Shown here: positions 1-8,505 of the stretch, piece by piece
Position numbering within the stretch: the first letter of the stretch is position 1
Layout: each line of letters starts with the position of its first letter
From: Lentibacillus salicampi
Lineage (GTDB): Bacteria; Bacillota; Bacilli; Bacillales; Amphibacillaceae
Direction: 5' to 3'
Assembly (NCBI RefSeq): GCF_004565465.1
Contig: NZ_SRHY01000002.1
Span: forward strand, 62,001 to 126,000
DNA: 64,000 nt
Translations under genes and position numbers: made by a program
The notes under the pieces: generated by a model
Databases searched by the model: none
What the model saw: the letters and a program-made list of their open reading frames with translations, nothing else
Told to the model about the DNA's origin: nothing

Positions 1-534
1 AGTGCTGTCAGATAACGGTGACAGCTTATCGCCAAAGTAGGCACCTGATAAAACGGCACCGACCACCATCGGCAACGGAATACCCAATCCTTCCCCGACA
101 CCGACCATTGCGATTCCAGCTGTCCCGGCTGTTCCCCAGGACGTACCTGTTGCGAGCGAGGTAATGGCACAGAGAATGACCGTCGCTAATAAAAATATGC
201 TGGGATGAATAAACTCCAACCCGTAATAGATGATGCTTGGCACTATACCGCCTGCAATCCAGGTGCCGATCAGCGCACCGACAGCAATTAAAATTAAAAC
301 GGCTTCAAGGCCATTAAATATGCCATTTTTCAGCGCTTCCTGTAAATCATTGTATGTATATCCCAACCTCAGCCCCAGCATAATGACCAAAAATAATGCG
401 ATAAATAAAGCCAATTGAATGGATAAATCAAAAATACCGGTAAATGAAAAAGCAATCGCCAGGAATAACGCAAGTAATAGAAGAACCTCTAAAATAGTCG
501 GATTTCGCCCATGACTTTCATGATTGTGATTCAT
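1..534 (-). CDS. NhaC-family Na+/H+ (malate/lactate-type) antiporter, N-terminal part
   Basis: Partial gene running off the left edge; about 178 residues are present against roughly 460 in the family. The protein is an inner-membrane secondary transporter that exchanges Na+ for H+ or, in MleN-like members, for carboxylates. Visible are a hydrophilic start (MNHNHESHGRNP), several hydrophobic segments, and the NhaC-type segments TGTSWGTAGTAGIAMVGVG and GAYFGDKLSPLSDS near the truncated end. The ATG at 534 follows GGAGAGGAG with good spacing; a GTG two codons upstream would sit too close to that ribosome binding site. The substrate cannot be decided from this fragment. Confidence 0.85.
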   Translation of the reverse strand, partial: MNHNHESHGRNPTILEVLLLLALFLAIAFSFTGIFDLSIQLALFIALFLVIMLGLRLGYTYNDLQEALKNGIFNGLEAVLILIAVGALIGTWIAGGIVPSIIYYGLEFIHPSIFLLATVILCAITSLATGTSWGTAGTAGIAMVGVGEGLGIPLPMVVGAVLSGAYFGDKLSPLSDST

Positions 535-783
535 TTCCACTCTCCTCTCCGGAATTTAAAATGGACAGACGGATCTCGTGGAGTCTTGTTTTAGTGTATG
601 ACAAAAGTGATATCAGCATGACGGTTTACAGCGTTTTGTTGGCGAAAGTTATGAAGCAGGTATTTTAAAAACGTCAATAAATCGGACAAATAAGGCCACT
701 GACTTTTAACAAATTTTTTCATAATTTGAAGGACCACGGGGAAAATAAGCGCGAGAACCGACGAACATAAGGAGGAAAGCTAT

Positions 784-942
784 ATGTCAGAGCAAAATAA
801 GAACCGTAATAAGGATAAAAACACCCAAAACAATAAAAACAGATTCAACAAGCAAAAACCGGATCCCGATGTGGAATTTGCTGAAGACCGGGAATTTCTC
901 AATTTGGATAATAAGCGGAACAAGCGGCATCGTCCGAAGTAG
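784..942 (+). CDS. small hydrophilic hypothetical protein (52 aa)
   Basis: A 52-residue protein with a strong ribosome binding site (AAGGAGG, 6-7 bases before the ATG). It is rich in Asn, Lys, Arg and Gln (MSEQNKNRNKDKN...), with a short acidic patch (DPDVEFAED) and a basic tail (NKRNKRHRPK). No membrane segment or cysteine is present. The composition resembles small spore or nucleic-acid-binding proteins of Bacillaceae, but I do not recognise a family. A hairpin follows 18 bases after the stop, so it is probably a single-gene transcript. Confidence 0.65.
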   Translation: MSEQNKNRNKDKNTQNNKNRFNKQKPDPDVEFAEDREFLNLDNKRNKRHRPK

Positions 943-958
943 TTCGTTTGATGCCGAA

Positions 959-990
959 TGCTGCTGGTCCGGGCAACCGGCAGCTCTTTT
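959..990 (+). terminator. probable intrinsic terminator after the 52-aa gene
   Basis: GCTGCTGGT pairs with ACCGGCAGC (one G-U) around a 7-base loop and is followed by TCTTTT. It lies just downstream of the small gene ending at 942. Confidence 0.5.
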
Positions 991-1236
991 CAATTTCCCG
1001 AAATCGTATTTGGCTTCGTTGGGGTCTGGTATTTCCTTGTTTTGTGTAGCGAAAAATGATCTTTTGCCAGATTGAAAGCCTCATAAAATGCCATTTCTTG
1101 CTTTTTACTTTCATATAAAAGTGGTTTATCATAATCGTGACCTGACTAGCTACTGGCAGTATTTGACTGGTGAAGAGCAGGTTGATCATTTATAATAGGA
1201 ATAATAGAGTAGAAGAAACAGGAGGTGAAACAGATA

Positions 1237-1500
1237 ATGGAAAAATCGGAACTGCAGCAAATTCTGGGTGCTCTGCAGGACTTTTCGGGAAAAATCAATG
1301 AACAATTGCAGCAGATGGAAGAGCGTATGAATGAGCGTTTTGAACAGGTTGATAAACGTTTCGACCAAATGGATGAGCGTTTCGAGCGCCTTGAAGCAAA
1401 GGTCGGCGGCATAAGGGCCGAAGTCAATGAAACGCAGGAAACGGTTGACTTTTTATCCACTAAAAGTGTACAGCATGAAAAGAAGCTTCGGCATGCTTGA
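1237..1500 (+). CDS. small coiled-coil hypothetical protein (87 aa)
   Basis: Almost the whole protein is a predicted coiled coil, with heptad-like repeats MEERMNERFEQVDKRFDQMD and DERFERLEAKVGGIRAEVN at about residues 25-65. It has no signal peptide or membrane segment and is expected to be cytoplasmic and oligomeric. The ATG at 1237 was preferred to a GTG at 1225, because that GTG lies inside the AGGAGGTG ribosome binding site. Neighbours give no functional hint. Function unknown. Confidence 0.65.
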   Translation: MEKSELQQILGALQDFSGKINEQLQQMEERMNERFEQVDKRFDQMDERFERLEAKVGGIRAEVNETQETVDFLSTKSVQHEKKLRHA

Positions 1501-1597
1501 AGTTCGCTACCGGATTATCGTAAAAAGAGGGTTCGGAAAATGCTGACTCCCTGAACCCCCGGACCTTTTATAGGCTCTGGTTTGCTTTTATCACCCG

Positions 1598-2113
1598 CTA
1601 TTTCATTTTCCAATAATCCCGCTGAAAAAGATGCATCATAACACCATCATGATACTCTCCATTGATAAAGAAATGTTCCACCATATCACCTTCAGCCCGA
1701 AAGCCGACTTTTTCATAAACATGTCTGCCTTTTTTATTGGCTTTGGCGACAATTAAGTATAGTTTATGCAGATTCAGCACAGAAAACGCATAATCCGCCG
1801 CCAATTTAGTTGCCGTACCCGCATACCCGTTACCTTGATGCGCGGGATCAATTATGATGGCAAATTCCGCATTCCGATGCCGCTGTTCGATTTCATAAAG
1901 CGCCACAAAACCCAGAGGCTCATCATCATTGGTTAAAATGAATTCACGGTTTCTTGGATTATCCTTGTCTTTATCATAGCTTTCTTTCAATTGCTCCATG
2001 GACATGTAAGATTCACTGAACCAGTAATTCATAACATCCGGATTGTTGAATAATTTGTGCAAAAATATTAAATCATCCTTCTCCAGTGCGCGGAGCCGCA
2101 GTTCGTTTGCCAT
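1598..2113 (-). CDS. speG: spermidine N1-acetyltransferase (SpeG-like GNAT)
   Basis: A 171-residue GNAT-fold protein that transfers acetyl from acetyl-CoA, most likely to spermidine or spermine. The SpeG signature is visible along its length: LRALEKDDL near the start, NNPDVMNYWF (about 23-32), the acetyl-CoA loop region IDPAHQGNGYAG (about 88-99), LNLHKLYLIVAKANKKGRHVYEKVGF, and FFINGEYHDGVMMHLFQRDY at the end. The length matches the family. AAAGGAG precedes the ATG. It stands alone between unrelated genes. Other GNAT substrates cannot be excluded, but the similarity to SpeG is close. Confidence 0.88.
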   Translation of the reverse strand: MANELRLRALEKDDLIFLHKLFNNPDVMNYWFSESYMSMEQLKESYDKDKDNPRNREFILTNDDEPLGFVALYEIEQRHRNAEFAIIIDPAHQGNGYAGTATKLAADYAFSVLNLHKLYLIVAKANKKGRHVYEKVGFRAEGDMVEHFFINGEYHDGVMMHLFQRDYWKMK

Positions 2114-2341
2114 GTTGTCAGTTCTCCTTTAATTGTTCTTCAGCATCTGTCTATCCTACCAGAAATCATGCGGCCAGTCACCCGTGTTGATTCGGAAGCA
2201 AATTTGAATCGCTGTAATCTCCCATTTTATTTTTTAGTGTAGGTTGTAGTATAATAGAATTATCAACATGAAGTCTATTTGGGTAATTGTGTATGCACTT
2301 ACAATACATTTAATGTAAATTAAGCCAAGGGAGTTTTCAGC

Positions 2342-3355
2342 ATGGCAAAGGTGACACGGGATTTTTTCATTGGACTTTCCAATAATCGATTTTTAAATAC
2401 CCAGGCGAAAAAATGGGGCTTTTCGCTTGGTGCCGATAAATTTGTGGCTGGAACAACTGTTGAAAGTGTTATGAAAGCGGTTAAACAATTGAACCGGCAA
2501 GGCATTAGCTGTACGCTTGACAATCTTGGTGAATTTGTTTCAGACAAAACGGAAGCGGGTCAGGCTAAGGATAAAATTATAACTCTGCTTGATACGATTC
2601 ATAGGGAAAATGTGGATTGTCACATAACGGTGAAGTTAACCCAGCTTGGACTGGATATTGATCAGGATTATTGCATCGGAAATATGAAAGCGATTCTCAA
2701 CACCGCACAACAATACGGCACGTTCGTCAACATTGATATGGAAGACTACTCACATTATGAACAGACACTCGAGGTGCTGCATGCTCTTCGTGACCATTAT
2801 AATAACGTCGGAACCGTCATTCAGTCGTATCTTTATCGGGCGGAAGACGATTTGGCTGACTTGAAAGATGTGCGAATCAGACTTGTTAAAGGTGCGTATA
2901 AAGAAAGTGAAGATGTGGCCTATCCCGATAAGCAGGATATCGATCAAAACTTTCTGAAGCTTGCCAAACAAAGACTGCTTGGTGATACGTTCACGTCGAT
3001 CGGAACGCATGATCATCATATTATTAATGAATTGAAAGCGTTTGTTCAAGAACATCATATTGATAACGATACATTCGAATTCCAGATGCTTTACGGCTTC
3101 CGGAACGATTTGCAGCACAAGTTGGCGGATGAAGGCTACCATTTCTGTACGTATATTCCGTTCGGGGATGACTGGTTCGGTTATTTCATGCGTCGTTTGG
3201 CTGAACGTCCGCAAAATATCAATCTGGTTGTGAAAGATATGTTTTACACTGAAGACAATAAACTAAAAAAAGGTCCGATTGTTGCCGGGGCAGCAGTGGC
3301 TTCCGCAATCGCTTTATGGCAAATTAGAGCAAACCGGGATAAGAAAGGTGATTGA
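2342..3355 (+). CDS. putB: proline dehydrogenase
   Basis: FAD-dependent oxidation of L-proline to pyrroline-5-carboxylate, the first step of proline catabolism. The (beta/alpha)8 barrel motifs of monofunctional PutB enzymes are visible: TLDNLGEFV (about 59-67), VKLTQLGLD, NIDMEDYSHY, YLYRAEDD, RLVKGAYKE, IGTHDH, FQMLYGFR, and YIPFGDDWFGYFMRRLAERPQN near the C-terminus. At 337 residues it is longer than the usual ~305, with a C-terminal hydrophobic segment (GPIVAGAAVASAIALW) and basic tail that might touch the membrane. The ribosome binding site AAGGGAG precedes the ATG. The second enzyme, P5C dehydrogenase, is at 44836. Confidence 0.92.
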   Translation: MAKVTRDFFIGLSNNRFLNTQAKKWGFSLGADKFVAGTTVESVMKAVKQLNRQGISCTLDNLGEFVSDKTEAGQAKDKIITLLDTIHRENVDCHITVKLTQLGLDIDQDYCIGNMKAILNTAQQYGTFVNIDMEDYSHYEQTLEVLHALRDHYNNVGTVIQSYLYRAEDDLADLKDVRIRLVKGAYKESEDVAYPDKQDIDQNFLKLAKQRLLGDTFTSIGTHDHHIINELKAFVQEHHIDNDTFEFQMLYGFRNDLQHKLADEGYHFCTYIPFGDDWFGYFMRRLAERPQNINLVVKDMFYTEDNKLKKGPIVAGAAVASAIALWQIRANRDKKGD

Positions 3356-3435
3356 ATAACATGCAAAGTCATTCAAACGCCTAGCGAGCGAATAATTTAA
3401 CTGGGCAGAACACTGGGTTTAGAACCGCTGTAAAT

Positions 3436-3481
3436 TGAAAAAACACCCCGAATGCTATACACAATTGCCTTATGGGGTGTC
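3436..3481 (-). terminator. intrinsic terminator of metI
   Basis: Read on the minus strand, ACACCCC pairs with GGGGTGT, followed by six Ts. It lies just past the metI stop; putB on the plus strand converges on it. Confidence 0.75.
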
Positions 3482-3496
3482 TATCATGAAATTCAA

Positions 3497-4606
3497 TTAT
3501 TCCACTGCTGCAAACCCTTGCTTAAGATCTTCAATTAAATCATCGGCATGCTCAATCCCTACTGACAGTCGCAGCAGTTCGTTGGTTAGACCGTATGACT
3601 TGCGGACGTCTTCTGGAATTTCGGCGTGCGTCTGTGTTGCAGGATAGGTAATTAAGCTTTCCACGCCCCCAAGACTTTCAGCAAAAGTGAACAGACTTAA
3701 TGCCTGAAGGAACGGGACGACCCGTGTTTCATCTTTTAGCAAAAAGCTTAGCATGCCACCTTTGCCCGGGTATAGAACGTTTTTCACGAGCGGCTGGGAT
3801 TCCAGATATGTCTTAACCTGGCTGGCATTATCTTCGTGCTGGCGCATGCGTAGCGGCAGTGTTTTCATGCCTCGCATCAAGAGCCAGCAGTCGAATGGTG
3901 ACAGTGTTGAACCGATTGAATTGTGGATATAGTCCAGTTCTTTACTTAACTTTTCCCCTTTAGAAACAACCACACCGGCCAGCACGTCATTATGTCCGGC
4001 AAGGTACTTGGTGGCGCTGTGGATCACGATGTCGGCCCCGTCAGCAATCGGTTTCTGAAGATAAGGCGTATAGACCGTGTTGTCGACGATGAAAAGCAGG
4101 TTATGCGCTTTGGCAACACGTGATACAGCGGTCATATCAATATTTGTCATGAGCGGATTCGTCGGTGTTTCGATAAAAATCGCTTTCGTTTCAGGCTTGA
4201 TTTGCTCGGCCAGTTCGCGCTCATCGCTGCCGCTCCAATAAGTGAATTGAAAGCCCTGCTTTTGCTCGAGCATTTCAAAATAGCGATAGGACCCACCGTA
4301 GACATCACGGCATGTAATGATATGATCACCGCTTGCAAATAGGGAAAAGACAAGCTGAATGGCACTCATTCCAGAGGTGGTGGCAAAAGCCTTGTCGCCG
4401 CTTTCGAGTTTGGCCATCGCCTCTTCAAGCACATCCCGTGTCGGATTGCCGGTGCGGGTATAATCGTAGCCGTGACCATGCCCGATCTCGTTGTGTCTAT
4501 AGGATGTTGATAAATAAATGGGTGTGCTGATCGCCTTTAATGATTCTTGTTTTTGGTTGCCGATTTGGGCAAAAACCGTTTCATTGTGATGTTGTTGACA
4601 GGACAT
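3497..4606 (-). CDS. metI: cystathionine gamma-synthase / O-acetylhomoserine thiolyase, MetI type
   Basis: PLP enzyme of methionine synthesis that condenses an O-acylhomoserine with cysteine (or sulfide). The Cys/Met-metabolism PLP fold is clear: YDYTRTGNPTRDVLE near residue 45, FATTSGMSAIQ, DVYGGSYR, FIETPTNPLM, IVDNT, and the PLP lysine in HSATKYLAGHNDV. Its 369 residues match MetI (about 373). The ATG at 4606 follows GGAGGAGAG; a longer reading to 4645 has no such site. A SAM-I riboswitch with a terminator sits directly upstream, so S-adenosylmethionine should switch the gene off. In B. subtilis metC follows metI; here it does not. Confidence 0.92.
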   Translation of the reverse strand: MSCQQHHNETVFAQIGNQKQESLKAISTPIYLSTSYRHNEIGHGHGYDYTRTGNPTRDVLEEAMAKLESGDKAFATTSGMSAIQLVFSLFASGDHIITCRDVYGGSYRYFEMLEQKQGFQFTYWSGSDERELAEQIKPETKAIFIETPTNPLMTNIDMTAVSRVAKAHNLLFIVDNTVYTPYLQKPIADGADIVIHSATKYLAGHNDVLAGVVVSKGEKLSKELDYIHNSIGSTLSPFDCWLLMRGMKTLPLRMRQHEDNASQVKTYLESQPLVKNVLYPGKGGMLSFLLKDETRVVPFLQALSLFTFAESLGGVESLITYPATQTHAEIPEDVRKSYGLTNELLRLSVGIEHADDLIEDLKQGFAAVE

Positions 4607-4644
4607 GATATCTCTCCTCCGAATTAGATGTTTAATGGCGCACA

Positions 4645-4677
4645 ACTAAAAACCCTCTTCCGGATAAGAAGAGGGTA
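4645..4677 (-). terminator. riboswitch expression-platform terminator
   Basis: On the minus strand ACCCTCTTC pairs with GAAGAGGGT around a 7-base loop, followed by a T run. Its 5' arm contains sequence that repeats the aptamer's closing strand (CTTATC), as in S-box attenuators. It ends about 40 bases before metI. Confidence 0.85.
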
Positions 4678-4689
4678 ACAAAAAATTAC

Positions 4690-4802
4690 CATCATCTTCT
4701 TATCTTCTAAGCTTGGCGCTTACTGGAATTGGCACAGTACTATGACAGTCTGTTGCCGAGGTTTCACAGGGCCAGTCCCTCCACCTCTCTGGATAAGAAA
4801 AA
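4690..4802 (-). promoter_or_regulatory. SAM-I (S-box) riboswitch aptamer
   Basis: On the minus strand the conserved S-box order is visible: CTTATCcAGAGAGGTGGAGG, then GGACTGGCCC, TGAAACC, CGGCAAC, GTGCCAATTCC and the closing GATAAG strand. The element lies between its own promoter and the metI attenuator terminator. SAM binding should favour the terminator and stop metI transcription. Confidence 0.95.
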
Positions 4803-4832
4803 CAGTCGCTATGTAATTGAATAATAATTATT

Positions 4833-4861
4833 AATTTACAGGTGATTTTAACGGATGTCAA
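4833..4861 (-). promoter_or_regulatory. sigma-A promoter of the metI leader
   Basis: On the minus strand a perfect TTGACA (4856-4861) and TAAATT (4833-4838) are 17 bp apart, about 35 bases ahead of the riboswitch. Confidence 0.7.
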
Positions 4862-5016
4862 CATGTTTTTCAGTTTTGTTTAATAAACTGTCATAGCGGG
4901 CAGTTACTGAAATTGAGACCTTAGACCCACAAATTGCCGTCTTAATTATGCTAAACTATTGAATTAGGTCTTTCGCCATGATTATGACAAAATAGAGTGA
5001 ATAAAGGGGGATATAC

Positions 5017-5472
5017 GTGGAAGAAGAAAGTATTTTAATTGGTTTATTGATTGGGCTGGGTGTCTTTTTGTTGATATTTGGTGTCATTGCAGTTATTTTC
5101 TATGTGCTACAAGCGATTGGCTTATTTAAAATAGCCAAACAAGAAGGATACGAAGATAAAGCCTGGATGGCCTGGGTACCCATTGTTAACTATTTTCTCT
5201 TAACATTATTGGTGGAGAATGATGTTCACGCATCCATGAGAGGAAAATTCACATTGATATATGGCATTACGATAGCGGCAACCATACTGCTTAACTGGTT
5301 CATTCCGCCAATAGGCATTTTACCGTTGATCGTCATCGTTTACGGATTTTATTTCCTGGCGGAGCGATACTCCACAAATGCGGTTGCACATGTTGTGATA
5401 GCGGCAATAACCTTAAGCGCAACCATACCGATACAAGTATTTCTGTTCCGCAATAGAGAACCGGTGAACTAG
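5017..5472 (+). CDS. integral membrane protein of unknown function (151 aa)
   Basis: About five hydrophobic segments are visible at roughly residues 6-38, 50-66, 76-95, 98-117 and 122-142, with short polar loops (KIAKQEGYEDKAWMAW after the first). The GTG start follows GGGGGAT. No catalytic motif is recognisable. The pattern of a long first helix, an amphipathic loop with paired Trp, and a compact helical bundle resembles small DUF-type membrane proteins of Firmicutes. It stands alone, with no clear operon partner. Confidence 0.6.
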   Translation: MEEESILIGLLIGLGVFLLIFGVIAVIFYVLQAIGLFKIAKQEGYEDKAWMAWVPIVNYFLLTLLVENDVHASMRGKFTLIYGITIAATILLNWFIPPIGILPLIVIVYGFYFLAERYSTNAVAHVVIAAITLSATIPIQVFLFRNREPVN

Positions 5473-5662
5473 ATTCATCGTGATGGGATCGGGATAAATA
5501 CAGATCTCATTGCAGTGATGGCTCATTGGTTATTGAAAACGCTAACGTAATGTGCTAAGATAACATTACAATCTATGAAAGTAGTCCATTCTGCAATGGT
5601 CCTTATCTGACCGGATAACATCCCATGCAGAGTCTGACAGTCTTTCAAGGAGTTGCCGAAGT

Positions 5663-5980
5663 TTGTACCATGAGGATACCGTTTATGTTGTAGGCGAAGC
5701 AAAATCTCCGGAAAATAATCCGATCACGAAACAGTATGAGACGTTTTTTGTTGGCTTTGTCATTGATAAAACGAATGGAAGAATTGTCGATGCTGAGTGC
5801 ACGGCTGTTATTGATATCACCAAGAAGTTTGTACAATCATTGTTTGTTGGTCAGACGATTTCAGATGACGACCAAGTAACGGCAGTGATTACAAACCGCT
5901 ATTTAGGGTCTTCACAGAAAGCACTGCTTGTCGCTTACCGGCATGCACGGAAAAAGTTTGAAGAAGCTTTTAATTATTGA
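5663..5980 (+). CDS. DUF3870 family protein
   Basis: A 105-residue protein with the features of DUF3870: TVYVVGEAKSPENNPITKQYETFF at the start, IDKTNGRIVDAECTAVI in the middle, and RYLGSSQKALLVAYRHARKKFEE at the end. The biochemical role of this family is unknown. The TTG start at 5663 (TTG-TAC-CAT-GAG) follows AAGGAG by nine bases; the ATG eight bases later is in another frame. A strong terminator follows, separating it from the DUF819 permease, but the two may be functionally linked because DUF3870 genes are often found near catabolic transport genes (inference). Confidence 0.78.
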   Translation: MYHEDTVYVVGEAKSPENNPITKQYETFFVGFVIDKTNGRIVDAECTAVIDITKKFVQSLFVGQTISDDDQVTAVITNRYLGSSQKALLVAYRHARKKFEEAFNY

Positions 5981-6018
5981 TCATCATCTAAACTGCTTTA
6001 TCTATCCAAAACGTGGAT

Positions 6019-6064
6019 AAAACCCAGTTGATATGGATTTACATTCTGTCAGCTGGGTTTTTTC
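6019..6064 (+). terminator. intrinsic terminator after the DUF3870 gene
   Basis: AACCCAGTTGA pairs with TCAGCTGGGTT, followed by six Ts. Confidence 0.85.
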
Positions 6065-6142
6065 TGTATGATTTTCATGGGTCAAACGGAAAAGGCAAAC
6101 GATCAGTTTCATCAGGAAGAACAGAAGAGAGGGGAATTTTTC

Positions 6143-7306
6143 ATGATACAAGACGGTTTTTTATACTTAGGGCTCATGATTGGTGTGGCCGGGCTGATAG
6201 CTTATATTGAAAAAAGCTCTGATAGCAAGTTGTTTAAGTTTGTACCGGGTATTGTTCTTATATATATCGTTGGGGCTATTTTAAAAACAACGGGGGTGAT
6301 CGGCGATACGGAATCGATTGACAATACGTATGGAACAGTTCGTGATGCCCTTTTGCCGGCACTCATTTTGCTCATGCTATTAAACTGTGACTTGAGAAAG
6401 CTTGTAAAACTTGGGCCAAAGATGCTGATTGGGTATTTTACGGCGGTGCTTAGTATTATTGTTGGTTTTACAGTGGTTTATTTATTATTCGAGTCCCTTT
6501 ATGCCTCGGAAACATGGCAGGCGTTCGGTGCACTGGCGGGAAGCTGGACAGGTGGATCGGCCAATATGGTGATTGTTCAGGGGATTCTCGAGGTTCCGGA
6601 AAATATTTTCGGTTATGCGCTTGTGATGGATACGATCAATTATTCAACATGGGTCATGATCATGTTCTGGCTTGTGCCGTTTGCAGCGGTGTTTAATCGC
6701 TGGACGAAGGCGAACACCACACATCTTGATGAAGTTAGTAAGGAATTAATGGAAGAACAGACGGACAAAACAGAGAATACCTCTTTTGTTCACTTGATGG
6801 GTCTATTCGCAATCGGCATATTCGGTTCCGCAGTAGCAACGAAACTCGGCAGCCTGTTGCCCTCCTATGGTGATATTGTCAGCGGCCTAACGTGGACTAT
6901 CTTTATTGTGTCCGTCGTTGGTGTGCTGCTCGCGATGACGCGTGTTTCCAAAGTTCCCGGCTCATTGGATGTGGCCAATGTTCTGTTGTATGTCGTGATT
7001 GCTTTGATTGCATCCCGTGCAGACTTCACGCAACTGTTCCAAGCACCGATTTACATTGTGTCCGGTTTTATCATTCTGCTCATCCATGCATTGTTCATGG
7101 GTCTGGCAGCTAAACTCTTCAAGCTTGATTTGTTCACGCTTGGTGTATCCAGTCTGGCCAATATCGGTGGCATGGCCTCAGCACCGCTGCTTGCTGGCGC
7201 TTATAACCGAGCGCTCATACCGATTGGTGTTGTGATGGCATTGGCTGGGTCATTTCTCGGGACCTATTTCGGGTTACTGACTGCGCAAATTTTATCCATG
7301 CTCTAA
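6143..7306 (+). CDS. DUF819 family membrane transporter (YjcL-like)
   Basis: A 387-residue polytopic protein with about ten or more hydrophobic segments. DUF819 features include GALAGSWTGGSANMV (about 130-144), a hydrophilic central loop (NRWTKANTTHLDEVSKELMEEQ), and the second-half motif TLGVSSLANIGGMASAPLLAGAYN that mirrors the first. The internal duplication suggests an inverted-repeat transporter fold. The ATG at 6143 follows GAGGGGA; the longer reading from 6068 has no ribosome binding site and overlaps the preceding terminator. The next gene is a dipeptide epimerase, so import of a peptide such as a cell-wall dipeptide is a reasonable inference, not shown. Confidence 0.85.
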   Translation: MIQDGFLYLGLMIGVAGLIAYIEKSSDSKLFKFVPGIVLIYIVGAILKTTGVIGDTESIDNTYGTVRDALLPALILLMLLNCDLRKLVKLGPKMLIGYFTAVLSIIVGFTVVYLLFESLYASETWQAFGALAGSWTGGSANMVIVQGILEVPENIFGYALVMDTINYSTWVMIMFWLVPFAAVFNRWTKANTTHLDEVSKELMEEQTDKTENTSFVHLMGLFAIGIFGSAVATKLGSLLPSYGDIVSGLTWTIFIVSVVGVLLAMTRVSKVPGSLDVANVLLYVVIALIASRADFTQLFQAPIYIVSGFIILLIHALFMGLAAKLFKLDLFTLGVSSLANIGGMASAPLLAGAYNRALIPIGVVMALAGSFLGTYFGLLTAQILSML

Positions 7307-7313
7307 CGGGCGG

Positions 7314-7340
7314 GGGACACAGGGTCTGACCCCGTGTCCC
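7314..7340. repeat. GGGACA...TGTCCC palindromic repeat, copy 1
   Basis: A near-perfect palindrome (GGGACACAGGGTCTGACC...GTGTCCC) between the DUF819 and epimerase genes. Related copies occur at 14856, 14906, 44655 and, more diverged, 49739. Such short palindromes are widespread between genes in Bacillaceae. Confidence 0.75.
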
Positions 7341-7363
7341 ATTACGACAAGGGGGAAATCACG

Positions 7364-8425
7364 TTGAAAATTACTGAAATTCGGACCAATAAGACATCCA
7401 AACCGTTGGAAAAAGCTTTTAAAACGGCACTCCGGGAAGTTACGGAAATTGAAGTGATCGATGTCGTAATTAAATTGGAAAATGGAGCGGCCGGTATTGG
7501 ATCAGCCGCCTCCACCTGGAAAATTACGGGCGAGTCACTTGCGAGTATTCAGGCTGCCATTGACGGGCCCATCAAACAAGCTGTTCTCAATCGTAATATT
7601 GAGGAATTGGAGGATATTTTAATAAAAGCCGAGGCAAGCTGTGTAGGCAATACGAGCGCTAAGGCAGCGGTCGACATTGCCCTGCATGATGCCTATTGCC
7701 AAATCTTCCACCTTCCGCTTCATCAGTATCTCGGTGGAGGTGCAGAGTTCCCGGTAACCGATATGACAATTGGCATTGACGCTCCAGAGATCATGCAGCA
7801 GGATGCCAGGGATCGCGTCGGGCAGGGGTATCATACGCTGAAAATAAAAGTTGGCAATGATGAGCAAATCGACATCAGCCGCATACAAAAAATTCGCGAG
7901 TCTGTTGGCGATGAAGTAGCATTGCGACTTGATGCCAATCAGGGGTGGAATCGGAAACAGGCTGTCAATGTAATTTGTTATTTAGAAGCGAATGCAAGCA
8001 TTGAACTGGTTGAACAGCCGGTGCCGGCAAATGATTTCGAGGGGCTGAAATATGTGCGCGATCGTGTTGATACACCGATCATGGCGGACGAAAGTCTTTT
8101 TTCACCATTTGATGCATTTCGATTGATCAAAATGGAAGCTGTCGATTTATTGAATATTAAACTGATGAAAAGCGGCGGGATTCGCCGGGCAAAACAAATT
8201 GCCGATACGGCGCAAAGTGCAGGTATTGAATGTATGATTGGCAGTATGATGGAATCAAGCGTGTCAGTAACCGCCGCTGCCCATCTTGCTTATGCACACA
8301 GCAACATTACCCGCTTCGATCTTGATGCGGCATTATGGTTGAAAGACCAGTCTTCAGAAGGGGGCATCACGTGGCACGGCGCAACAGCTGAACTATCGCA
8401 TAAACCGGGTCTTGGGTTTGGATGA
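7364..8425 (+). CDS. L-Ala-D/L-Glu (dipeptide) epimerase
   Basis: Enolase-superfamily enzyme, 353 residues, that most likely epimerises the Glu of L-Ala-D-Glu released from murein. Muconate-cycloisomerase-type features are visible: the catalytic Lys motif KIKVGND, metal ligands in RLDANQGWN, VEQP and MADESLFS, the second Lys in NIKLMKSGGI, and GSMMESSVSVTAAAHLA. The TTG at 7364 follows AAGGGGGAAA; a GTG at 7334 lies inside the upstream palindrome and lacks a ribosome binding site. It probably shares a transcript with the DUF819 permease 57 bases upstream (B. subtilis homologue YkfB). Other dipeptide specificities are possible. Confidence 0.85.
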   Translation: MKITEIRTNKTSKPLEKAFKTALREVTEIEVIDVVIKLENGAAGIGSAASTWKITGESLASIQAAIDGPIKQAVLNRNIEELEDILIKAEASCVGNTSAKAAVDIALHDAYCQIFHLPLHQYLGGGAEFPVTDMTIGIDAPEIMQQDARDRVGQGYHTLKIKVGNDEQIDISRIQKIRESVGDEVALRLDANQGWNRKQAVNVICYLEANASIELVEQPVPANDFEGLKYVRDRVDTPIMADESLFSPFDAFRLIKMEAVDLLNIKLMKSGGIRRAKQIADTAQSAGIECMIGSMMESSVSVTAAAHLAYAHSNITRFDLDAALWLKDQSSEGGITWHGATAELSHKPGLGFG

Positions 8426-8505
8426 ATTTGGCCTGAAATATTTAAGGGAAACATAGGGTACACTGAAGGAAAAGAGAAAAAGCCATTCGTAAAGGTGATG
8501 CCGTC

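Noticed and set aside
1516..1575. Terminator after the coiled-coil gene (GGGTTC...GAACCC)
   Set aside because: The stem is only six pairs with an 18-base loop and the T run is weak.
7334..7363. GTG start for the epimerase
   Set aside because: It lies inside the GGGACA palindrome and lacks a ribosome binding site; the TTG at 7364 follows AAGGGGG.
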